A DNA stretch of 12,180 nt from Clostridiales bacterium UBA7011 (GTDB lineage Bacteria > Bacillota > Clostridia > Oscillospirales > Butyricicoccaceae): NCBI GenBank assembly GCA_002449635.1, contig DJXF01000027.1:1-12180 (forward strand). The letters run 5' to 3'. This document shows, one piece after another, positions 4,776-10,990 of this stretch (position 1 is its first letter; each line of letters begins with the position of its first letter). The notes beneath the pieces are model-generated. The model was not told the origin of the DNA, ran no database searches, and saw only the letters and a list, made by a program, of their open reading frames with translations. The position numbers and the translations under genes were made by a program.

Positions 4776-6899
4776 ATGACTACCATTACGCACATGTCAT
4801 TTGACGAAAAACGTGTGTTTGAGACCACATTTGCCGGCCGCAAGCTGACCGTAGAGACCGGAAAGGTCGCCCAGCTGGCAAACGGCTCCGCACTGGTGCG
4901 CTACGGCGACACCGTCGTGCTGGTCACTGCCACGGCTTCCCCGAAGCCGCGTGACGGCATTGATTTCTTCCCGCTCTCGGTCGATTTCGAGGAAAAGCTG
5001 TACGCTGTCGGCCGCATTCCGGGCTCGTTTATGCGCCGCGAGGGCAAGGCGAGCGAGCAGGCAACCATTGCCTCCCGTCAGATCGACCGCCCGATGCGCC
5101 CGCTGTTCCCGAAGGATCTGCGCAACGATGTGTCCATTGTCTGCACGGTTCTGGGCAACGATTACGACAATTCCCCGCAGGTGACTGCGCTCAACGGCGC
5201 ATCCATCGCGGTTGCGATTTCCGATATTCCGTTTAACTATACGGTTGCCGGCGTCGATGTCGGCCTGGTTGACGGCGAGTTCGTGCTCAATCCGACGGTC
5301 GAGCAGCGCCAGAGAAGCCTGATGGACGTCACCGTCTGCGGCACCGCGGAAAAGATCGTCATGATCGAGGCCGGCGCCAAGGAAGTGCCGGAGGATCAGA
5401 TGCTCGAGGGCCTGCTGTTCGCGCACGAGGAGATCAAGAAGATGTGCGCGTTCATCGACTCGATCAAGGCGGAAATCGGCAAGCCGAAGTTTGAATATGA
5501 GCATCACGACGTCGATCACGAGCTGTTTGAACGCATCGAGACGTTTGCGCGCGCGAAGGTTGAGGTTGCGTTCGACACCGACGACAAGACCGTGCGCGAT
5601 GCCCGCATGCAGGGCGTCCGCGAGGAAATCGACGCGTATCTCGGCGAGGAGACCGCCACGGAGCGCGCCGGAGAGATTTCCGAAATCGTGGACAAGCTGT
5701 GCAAGAAGGTCGTCCGCAAGTGGCTGACCGAGGGCAAGCGCGTCGACGGCCGCGGCATGGAAGAGGTTCGTCCGCTCGCCGCACAGGTCGGTGTGCTGCC
5801 GCGCGCACACGGTACCGGCCTGTTCACCCGCGGTCAGACACAGGTTCTGTCTGTGTGCACCCTGGGCACGCTGTCGGATGCACAGCAGCTCGACACCATT
5901 TTCGAGCAGAAGGAAAAGCGCTATATTCATCACTACAACTTCCCGTCCTTCTCGGTCGGCGAGACCCGTCCGTCCCGCGGACCCGGACGCCGCGAAATCG
6001 GTCACGGCGCGCTTGCAGAGCGCTCCCTCGTTCCGGTTCTGCCGTCCGCTGAGGAGTTCCCGTATGCCATCCGCGTCGTATCCGAGGTTCTGTCCTCCAA
6101 CGGCTCCACCTCGCAGGGCTCTGTCTGCGGCTCTACGCTCGCACTGATGGACGCAGGCGTTCCGATCACCGCGCCGGTTGCCGGCATTTCCTGCGGTCTG
6201 ATCACCGATGACGGCCAGGAGACCACCTTTACCGACATTCAGGGCGTCGAGGACTTTTACGGCGATATGGACTTCAAGGTAGCCGGCACCAAGAAGGGCA
6301 TCACCGGCATTCAGGTCGATATCAAGGTCGACGGTCTGACACCGTCCATCATCAAGGAAGCGTTCCGCAAGTGCCGCGACGCGCGCTATAAGATCCTCGA
6401 CGAGGTCATGCTGCAGGCGATCGCAGAGCCGCGCAGCGAGGTTTCCCCGTGGGCACCGAAGACCATCACCATCCGCATCAATCCGGACAAGATCCGCGAT
6501 GTCATCGGCAAGGGCGGTTCTGTCATCCAGAAGATCACAGCGGAGTCGGGCGCAAAGGTCGACATCGCTGAGGACGGCACCGTCAGCATTTCCTCCATCA
6601 ACGGTTCGGACGGCGAGAAGGCGAAGAAGATGATCGAGACCATCGTCAAGGACCCGGAGGTCGGCGATGTATTCTACGGCAAGGTTGTCCGCCTGATGGG
6701 CTTCGGCGCATTCGTTCAGATTGCACCGGGCAAGGACGGTCTGGTTCACATCTCCAAGCTGGAAAAGCGCCGCGTTGAGCGCGTTGAGGATGTCGTCAAG
6801 GTCGGCGATATGGTCTGGGTCAAGGTCATTGAGATCGACGACAAGGGCCGCATCAACCTGTCCCGCAAGGATGTCAAGGACGAGGAAAAGGTTCTGTAA
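4776..6899 (+). CDS. pnp: Polyribonucleotide nucleotidyltransferase (PNPase)
   Basis: Phosphorolytic 3'-5' exoribonuclease, a ring-shaped trimer active in mRNA decay. The 707 residues show the full family order: first RNase PH domain (~12-145), helical linker (~150-300), second RNase PH domain (~320-540, with FTRGQTQ, GPGRREIGHGALAERSL and the acidic active-site stretch GDMDFKVAGT from residue 496), KH domain with GKGG (578-581) and a C-terminal S1 domain (~630-700, VFYGKVVRLMGFGAFVQI). The ATG at 4776 has AAGGAG six bases upstream; an ATG six codons later is not better placed. It follows rpsO in one transcript and its leader may be self-regulated. A GC-rich hairpin (6925-6947) without U-tract follows the stop before the convergent terminator. 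No odd residues were noticed. Confidence 0.98.
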   Translation: MTTITHMSFDEKRVFETTFAGRKLTVETGKVAQLANGSALVRYGDTVVLVTATASPKPRDGIDFFPLSVDFEEKLYAVGRIPGSFMRREGKASEQATIASRQIDRPMRPLFPKDLRNDVSIVCTVLGNDYDNSPQVTALNGASIAVAISDIPFNYTVAGVDVGLVDGEFVLNPTVEQRQRSLMDVTVCGTAEKIVMIEAGAKEVPEDQMLEGLLFAHEEIKKMCAFIDSIKAEIGKPKFEYEHHDVDHELFERIETFARAKVEVAFDTDDKTVRDARMQGVREEIDAYLGEETATERAGEISEIVDKLCKKVVRKWLTEGKRVDGRGMEEVRPLAAQVGVLPRAHGTGLFTRGQTQVLSVCTLGTLSDAQQLDTIFEQKEKRYIHHYNFPSFSVGETRPSRGPGRREIGHGALAERSLVPVLPSAEEFPYAIRVVSEVLSSNGSTSQGSVCGSTLALMDAGVPITAPVAGISCGLITDDGQETTFTDIQGVEDFYGDMDFKVAGTKKGITGIQVDIKVDGLTPSIIKEAFRKCRDARYKILDEVMLQAIAEPRSEVSPWAPKTITIRINPDKIRDVIGKGGSVIQKITAESGAKVDIAEDGTVSISSINGSDGEKAKKMIETIVKDPEVGDVFYGKVVRLMGFGAFVQIAPGKDGLVHISKLEKRRVERVEDVVKVGDMVWVKVIEIDDKGRINLSRKDVKDEEKVL

Positions 6900-6960
6900 T
6901 TCCTCCGGCCAGACGAAAAAGACAGCGCGCAAAGCTGGTTGCTGCGCCTGAAAAAACGAT

Positions 6961-7004
6961 AAAAAATGCCGCTTTTCCTGCGTTTGGGAGAAGCGGCATT
7001 TCTG
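6961..7004. terminator. Convergent terminator shared by pnp and the small membrane protein gene
   Basis: AAATGCCGCTT (6964-6974) pairs perfectly with AAGCGGCATTT (6991-7001), and inner TTCC/GGGA pairs extend the stem to about 15 bp. On the minus strand it is followed by T6 (6966-6961), so it best terminates the minus-strand gene. On the plus strand the tail is TTTCTG and termination of pnp may be less efficient. Confidence 0.85.
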
Positions 7005-7049
7005 TTGTGCATCTGCTTTCGCATCGCGCGGGCGCTGCGGTCGGGCAAG

Positions 7050-7427
7050 TCAGCGTGCGCGCAGGAAAGTGTGCTGCCACAGCACGAATCCGGCGGCAAG
7101 CGCACCCGCGGCGCGCAGACAGACGGTCTGTTCCTTCAGCAGCATCGCGGGGACGGGGTCAAAGGGAATCGGAATCGCGTTGAGCAGCGGCGCGGTAAAC
7201 GGAGCGAGCGCAATGTACAGCCCGGGCAGGGCGATGAGTACAATTTCCTGCCAGCCTGCGCCCCAGCGCGACAGCTGCGCGAGAAATGCGCTGCCAAACA
7301 CACAGACCAGCAGAATCACGATATATTTGACGGTCGGCGAGGTGAGCACAGAAATCGCCGCGTAGCCGACCGTGGGGACGATGCAGTACAGCGCATCCCA
7401 GATAATCAGACGCAAAAATCGCTGCAT
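7050..7427 (-). CDS. Small membrane protein of unknown function
   Basis: The 125 residues form about four hydrophobic segments (roughly 7-28, 36-55, 62-85 and 103-120) joined by short loops; the N-terminus (MQRFLRL) and C-terminus (HTFLRAR) are basic. No motif or family was recognised. The ATG at 7425-7427 is chosen because AGGAGG lies 10 nt upstream and the promoter (start near 7458) excludes the longer ORF reaching 7556, whose N-terminal part is Arg/Pro-rich and would lie upstream of the promoter. It is a single-gene unit, opposite in direction to pnp and to the M16 peptidase gene, ending at the convergent terminator. In Bacillus, pnp is followed on the same strand by ylxY and the M16 gene, so this gene breaks up a conserved order. 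Confidence 0.75.
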   Translation of the reverse strand: MQRFLRLIIWDALYCIVPTVGYAAISVLTSPTVKYIVILLVCVFGSAFLAQLSRWGAGWQEIVLIALPGLYIALAPFTAPLLNAIPIPFDPVPAMLLKEQTVCLRAAGALAAGFVLWQHTFLRAR

Positions 7428-7464
7428 AGCAGGCGGCCTCCTTTCGGGATAAACTCTTTGTCTC

Positions 7465-7493
7465 AGTATAGCGTTGTTCGACGGAAAATGCAA
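7465..7493 (-). promoter_or_regulatory. Sigma-A promoter of the small membrane protein gene
   Basis: On the minus strand TTGCAT (7493-7488) and TATACT (7470-7465) are separated by 17 bp. The predicted start near 7458 leaves about 30 nt of leader with AGGAGG before the ATG. Confidence 0.75.
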
Positions 7494-7581
7494 GGGAACA
7501 GCGGCGGGGCTGCAGTCGGTTTTCCCGATTCGATGTTCCCATAAAAAACTTCGCAAAATGGTACGACTTCCTGTGGAAATG

Positions 7582-7590
7582 TGATATACT
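7582..7590 (+). promoter_or_regulatory. Extended -10 promoter of the M16 peptidase gene
   Basis: TGATATACT combines a TG extension with TATACT (7585-7590). No good -35 box lies 16-18 bp upstream, which is tolerated in extended -10 promoters. The start near 7597 gives about 45 nt of leader. Confidence 0.6.
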
Positions 7591-7640
7591 TAACAAGAGG
7601 ACTGCGGTCCGAAAAGCCGCATAGATGGAGAGACTTTTTT

Positions 7641-8891
7641 ATGTATGATCGAAAGATACTGCCGAACGGCGTGCGCGTTGTCACCGAGCCGATTGCGGGG
7701 GTGCGTTCCGCCGCTGTCGGCATCTGGGTGCTCAACGGTTCGCGGTATGAGCCGGACGAGCTCAGCGGTATTTCGCATTTCATCGAGCACATGGTGTTCA
7801 AGGGCACGGAAAAGCGTTCGGCACAGCACATCGCGATTGCGATGGACGCCATCGGCGGACAGGTCAACGCGTTTACCACCAAGGAGTGCACGTGCTTTTA
7901 TCTGAAGACACTGGATACCCATTTGAAAACCGGTGTTGAAATTCTGGCGGATATGTGCCTGCATCCGCGCTTTGATGAGCGCGACCTCGAGCTGGAACGC
8001 GGTGTTGTGCTCGAGGAAATTGATATGTACGAGGACTCGCCGGAGGATGTCGCGACAGAGAAAATCTTCGAGTCCTGCTTTGCCGATTCCTCACTCGGCC
8101 GTCCGATTCTCGGACGGGAGGAAACCCTGCGCAGGATGACCGGACAGACGCTGCGCGACTATATGTCGGTCTATTATCACCCGGCAGATACGGTTGTCGC
8201 ACTGGCCGGTTCGTTTACGCAGGACGATGTGGACTATATCTGCGAGATGTTTTCGGGTATGCAGGGCGAGGGGCGCAATGTCATTGAGCCGGCGGGCTAC
8301 CGCCCGTGCATTGTCACGCGCGCAAAGGATATCGAGCAGAACCACATCTGCATCGGATTTCCCGGTGTTTCCATGTGCTCGGAGGAGCGGTACGCCAACG
8401 CGCTGCTGGGCGCGATTCTGGGCGGCGGCATGGCTTCCCGCCTGTTCCAGACCATCCGCGAGCAGAACGGTCTGTGCTATTCGATCTATTCGTTCAACAC
8501 CTCGCATGAGGATACCGGCGTGTTCAGCATTTACACGGCGCTCGGCAAGGAGACAGAGGAAAAAGCCATTCAGCTGATTCGGGAGGAATGCCTGCGTCTG
8601 GCGCAGGACGGACCGGAGCAGGCGGAGCTCAAGCGCTGCCGCGAGCAGGCCAAGACCAATATGCTGCTCAGCATGGAGAGCACCTCTGCGCGCATGAACC
8701 AGCTGGGACGCGGGGAAATGTTTTTCGGCCGTGCGCCGGAGCTGGAGGAAATTGTGGCGCTGTATGACGCGGTGACAGCGGACGATATCGCGGCGCTTGC
8801 CGGCCGGATTTTTGACTTTGAGCACGCATCGCTGTGCGCGGTCGGCAAAGTGGGGGACGAGGCATATTACGGCAGGCTGCTCGGAAGATAA
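7641..8891 (+). CDS. M16B-family zinc peptidase (YmxG/MlpA-like)
   Basis: Zinc metallopeptidase of the pitrilysin/insulinase fold, 416 residues, typical for the soluble M16B proteins of Firmicutes. The inverted zinc motif is H46-F-I-E49-H50, the downstream acidic ligand is in RGVVLEEI (E125/E126), and GGQVNAFTTKECTCFY follows the family pattern. The second half carries GILGGGMASRLFQ-like and REQNGLCYSIYSF segments of the catalytically inactive second M16 domain. With both zinc motifs intact, activity is expected; the substrate is unknown (small peptides are likely). The ATG at 7641 is preferred because GGAG lies about 10 nt upstream and an upstream GTG falls within the promoter. Location two genes after pnp matches the Bacillus pnp-ylxY-ymxG neighbourhood, which supports the YmxG assignment. 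Confidence 0.93.
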   Translation: MYDRKILPNGVRVVTEPIAGVRSAAVGIWVLNGSRYEPDELSGISHFIEHMVFKGTEKRSAQHIAIAMDAIGGQVNAFTTKECTCFYLKTLDTHLKTGVEILADMCLHPRFDERDLELERGVVLEEIDMYEDSPEDVATEKIFESCFADSSLGRPILGREETLRRMTGQTLRDYMSVYYHPADTVVALAGSFTQDDVDYICEMFSGMQGEGRNVIEPAGYRPCIVTRAKDIEQNHICIGFPGVSMCSEERYANALLGAILGGGMASRLFQTIREQNGLCYSIYSFNTSHEDTGVFSIYTALGKETEEKAIQLIREECLRLAQDGPEQAELKRCREQAKTNMLLSMESTSARMNQLGRGEMFFGRAPELEEIVALYDAVTADDIAALAGRIFDFEHASLCAVGKVGDEAYYGRLLGR

Positions 8892-8899
8892 CAGACGGA

Positions 8900-8938
8900 A
8901 CGGTGCGTTTTCTGCCGCAGGATGCGCACCGTTTTTTT
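8900..8938 (+). terminator. Intrinsic terminator after the M16 gene, 20 nt before glpK
   Basis: ACGGTGCG (8900-8907) pairs perfectly with CGCACCGT (8925-8932), followed by T7 (8932-8938); a small CTG/CAG hairpin sits in the loop. It ends only 19 nt before the glpK ATG, leaving no room for a promoter between, so it may be an attenuator for glpK as well as the end of the M16 transcript. Confidence 0.88.
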
Positions 8939-8957
8939 GACGCGGGAGAGTGATAAA

Positions 8958-10454
8958 ATGAAACAGTATCTTTTGTCCATTGATGCGGGAACGACGAGCG
9001 CCCGCTGTATTTTATTTGACCGAAAGGGCGCCGTGTGCGCTGTGGCACAAAAGGAGCTGCACCTGTCCTATCCGCAGGACGGATGGGTGGAGCAGGATGC
9101 GGCGGAAATCTGGGCGGTACAGCTGCAGGTCTGCCGCGAAGCGCTGAAGACCTGCGGCGCGAAACCGGAGCAGATTGCCGCAATCGGCATCACCAACCAG
9201 CGCGAGACCACCGTTGTGTGGGACCGGGCAACCGGCGAGCCGATTGCGCCCGCCATTGTCTGGCAGTGCCGCCGGACAGCGGAAATGGCGGACGAGCTGC
9301 GCTGCCGCGGGCTGGAACAGATGCTGCGCGACAAGACCGGCCTGGTTGTCGATGCCTATTTTTCCGCGACCAAGCTGCGGTGGATTCTCGACAATGTGCC
9401 GGATGCGCGCCGCCGCGCGGAGCAGGGCGAATTGCTGTTCGGCACGGTGGACAGCTGGCTGATCTGGAATCTCACAGGGGGAAAACGGCATGTCACCGAC
9501 GCGTCCAACGCCGCGCGCACGATGCTGTTTGACATTCACGCGCTGTGCTGGGATGAGGATATTCTGCGTGAGCTGGACATTCCGTCCGGTATGCTGCCGG
9601 ATGTCGTGCCCTCGAGCGGCATCGCGGCGTATACCGATGCCGCGCTGTTCGGACGGGAAATTCCGATTGCAGGCATCGCGGGCGATCAGCAGGCGGCACT
9701 GTTCGGACAGACCTGCTTTGCGCCGGGGGAGGCAAAAAATACCTACGGAACCGGATGCTTTCTGCTGATGAACACCGGAGAAAAACCGGTGAGCAGCGAA
9801 AACGGCCTGCTGACCACGGTGGCGTGGAACATCGGCGGCAGGGTGACGTATGCGCTGGAGGGCTCGGTCTTTGTGGCGGGCGCTGCGATTCAGTGGCTGC
9901 GCGATGATCTGAAGCTTGTGGACAGCGCGGCGCAGTCGGAGGAAATCGCGCGCAGCACGGCGGACACCGGCGGCGTGTATCTCGTCCCGGCCTTCACCGG
10001 ACTGGGCGCGCCCTACTGGGATCCCTATGCGCGCGGCACGCTGATCGGTCTGACCCGCGCGTCAAACCGGGCGCATATCGTGCGCGCCGCACTGGAATCG
10101 CTCGCCTATCAGACGGCGGATGTGCTGTACGTCATGCAGAAGGATGCCGGACTGGTCCTGCAGCATCTGCGGGCGGACGGCGGCGCAAGTGCGAACAATT
10201 TCCTGATGCAGTTTCAGGCGGACATCGTCGATGTTCTGGTGGAGCGTCCGGCGTGTGTCGAGACAACGGCGCTCGGCGCGGCGTTTCTGGCGGGACTGGC
10301 TGTCGGCGTCTGGAAGGATGAGGAGGACATTCGCCGCACCGTGGCGCGCGACCGCACCTTTGCGCCGCAGATGGAGAGCGAACGGCGCAGCCGGCTGCTC
10401 GCGGGCTGGCACCGCGCGGTATCGCGCGCGATGGGATGGGCTGCGCCGGATTGA
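8958..10454 (+). CDS. glpK: Glycerol kinase
   Basis: FGGY-family kinase, 498 residues, converting glycerol and ATP to glycerol-3-phosphate. Visible are the phosphate-binding SIDAGTTSAR at the N-terminus, NQRET (80-84, glycerol contact), IAGDQQAALFGQ with catalytic D243, YGTGCFLLMNTG (from 263), PAFTGLGAPYW and the ADGGASANNFLMQ adenosine region. The usual DQGTTS reads DAGTTS (A10). In Enterococcus GlpK, activation is by HPr phosphorylation of His232; the aligned residue here is A229 (AALFGREIP), so that control is absent. GGGAG nine bases upstream fixes the ATG at 8958 rather than the ORF start at 8922, which lies inside the terminator. No glpF, glpD or regulator is nearby. No terminator follows; transcripts may run into the tRNA gene. 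Confidence 0.96.
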   Translation: MKQYLLSIDAGTTSARCILFDRKGAVCAVAQKELHLSYPQDGWVEQDAAEIWAVQLQVCREALKTCGAKPEQIAAIGITNQRETTVVWDRATGEPIAPAIVWQCRRTAEMADELRCRGLEQMLRDKTGLVVDAYFSATKLRWILDNVPDARRRAEQGELLFGTVDSWLIWNLTGGKRHVTDASNAARTMLFDIHALCWDEDILRELDIPSGMLPDVVPSSGIAAYTDAALFGREIPIAGIAGDQQAALFGQTCFAPGEAKNTYGTGCFLLMNTGEKPVSSENGLLTTVAWNIGGRVTYALEGSVFVAGAAIQWLRDDLKLVDSAAQSEEIARSTADTGGVYLVPAFTGLGAPYWDPYARGTLIGLTRASNRAHIVRAALESLAYQTADVLYVMQKDAGLVLQHLRADGGASANNFLMQFQADIVDVLVERPACVETTALGAAFLAGLAVGVWKDEEDIRRTVARDRTFAPQMESERRSRLLAGWHRAVSRAMGWAAPD

Positions 10455-10486
10455 GAAAAAGTTCCGATAAAAAACCAAAAAAAGTG

Positions 10487-10515
10487 TTGACATGCGTGCA
10501 AAATCTTGTTATACT
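10487..10515 (+). promoter_or_regulatory. Sigma-A promoter of the tRNA-Arg gene
   Basis: TTGACA (10487-10492) is perfect, TATACT (10510-10515) is one base off, and the spacer is 17 bp. Transcription should start near 10522, about 20 nt before the mature tRNA 5' end. Confidence 0.9.
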
Positions 10516-10541
10516 ATTCAGGCAGTCAAGAGATTGCACAT

Positions 10542-10618
10542 GCGCCAGTAGCTCAGTTGGATAGAGTGTTTGGCTACGAACCAAAAGGTCGGGGGTTCGA
10601 ATCCCTTCTGGCGTACCA
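10542..10618 (+). tRNA. tRNA-Arg (anticodon ACG), CCA encoded
   Basis: Acceptor GCGCCAG (10542-10548) pairs with CTGGCGT (10608-10614), with G-U as the first pair; discriminator A and CCA (10616-10618) follow. The D arm is GCTC/GAGT with AGTTGGATA. The anticodon stem is TTTGG/CCAAA around CTACGAA, with ACG at 10576-10578. The variable loop is AGGTC. The T arm is GGGGG/CCCTT around TTCGAAT, with two outer G-U pairs. ACG is read as ICG after A34 deamination and serves CGU/CGC/CGA codons, fitting the frequent CGC in this window. Confidence 0.97.
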
Positions 10619-10620
10619 GC

Positions 10621-10664
10621 AAAAGCGGTTGATTCTCAACGAATTGACCGCTTTTCTGTATTTT
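10621..10664 (+). terminator. Intrinsic terminator of the tRNA-Arg transcript
   Basis: AAAAGCGGT (10621-10629) pairs perfectly with ACCGCTTTT (10647-10655), with an inner ATTC/GAAT stem in the loop. The tail reads TTTTCTGTATTTT. The flanking A-tract means it could also work on the other strand. Confidence 0.82.
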
Positions 10665-10874
10665 CCGGCGAATTTGAACATTGCAGAGCCTTGCCGCGGC
10701 ACATCGGCGACGCGGCAGTTCGTGGCGGCATTCGGCCTGCAATCTGCCGCCGTGACAGACGGACGGAAAAGGCGGAAAATACGGCATTTCTGCCGAAAAG
10801 AATATTGCTCTTGGAAAAAATGACAAATTTCGGCGAAATATTGGCGATATCTTGACAAATTCCACAATTCCCAC
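10665..10874. other. Gene-free spacer between the tRNA unit and the pgi promoter
   Basis: No ORF with a ribosome binding site was found. The left half is GC-rich and holds a 7-bp hairpin GGCGGCA/TGCCGCC (10724-10751). At 10787-10800 CGGCA-TTTC-TGCCG forms another hairpin; on the minus strand it is followed by TATTTT, too weak to call a terminator. The right half is AT-rich and carries the short repeats listed separately. Confidence 0.5.
10821..10861 (+). repeat. Short direct repeats and palindrome upstream of the pgi promoter (possible operator)
   Basis: TGACAAATT occurs at 10821-10829 and again at 10853-10861, 32 bp apart or about three helical turns. Between them lie ATTTC-GGC-GAAAT (an inverted repeat) and two GGCGA-start units 11 bp apart. 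The group sits just upstream of the predicted pgi -35 box. A regulator binding there is plausible, but no known site was recognised. Confidence 0.3.
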
Positions 10875-10903
10875 TGGAAACTTGCGGCAAAGCGTGCTAT
10901 ACT
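10875..10903 (+). promoter_or_regulatory. Extended -10 promoter of pgi
   Basis: TATACT (10898-10903) is preceded by TGC, an extended -10. TGGAAA (10875-10880) lies 17 bp upstream and matches four of six -35 bases. The start is near 10910, leaving a leader of about 80 nt. Confidence 0.65.
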
Positions 10904-10990
10904 ATATACAATTCCTGCATGTTTTGGCAATGCAGAAAGCTTCGGACACAGCAGTAAATGAGAACATAATAGGAAAAGGTGGAATGTAAT

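Noticed and set aside
4797..6932. A 711-codon open frame antisense to pnp.
   Set aside because: It mirrors pnp almost end to end, its product is a low-complexity Leu/Asp/Ala/Arg-rich sequence, and pnp is certain. It results from high-GC codon bias.
7428..7556. N-terminal extension of the small membrane protein to an upstream ATG.
   Set aside because: The extension lies upstream of the promoter and the AGGAGG that serve the ATG at 7427, and its sequence is Arg/Pro-rich without membrane character.
10787..10800. The CGGCA/TGCCGA hairpin considered as a terminator on the minus strand.
   Set aside because: The stem is five pairs and the tail only TATTTT, and no minus-strand gene ends there.
10506..10823. 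A 105-codon plus-strand ORF over the tRNA.
   Set aside because: It translates the tRNA gene and its terminator; it is not coding.
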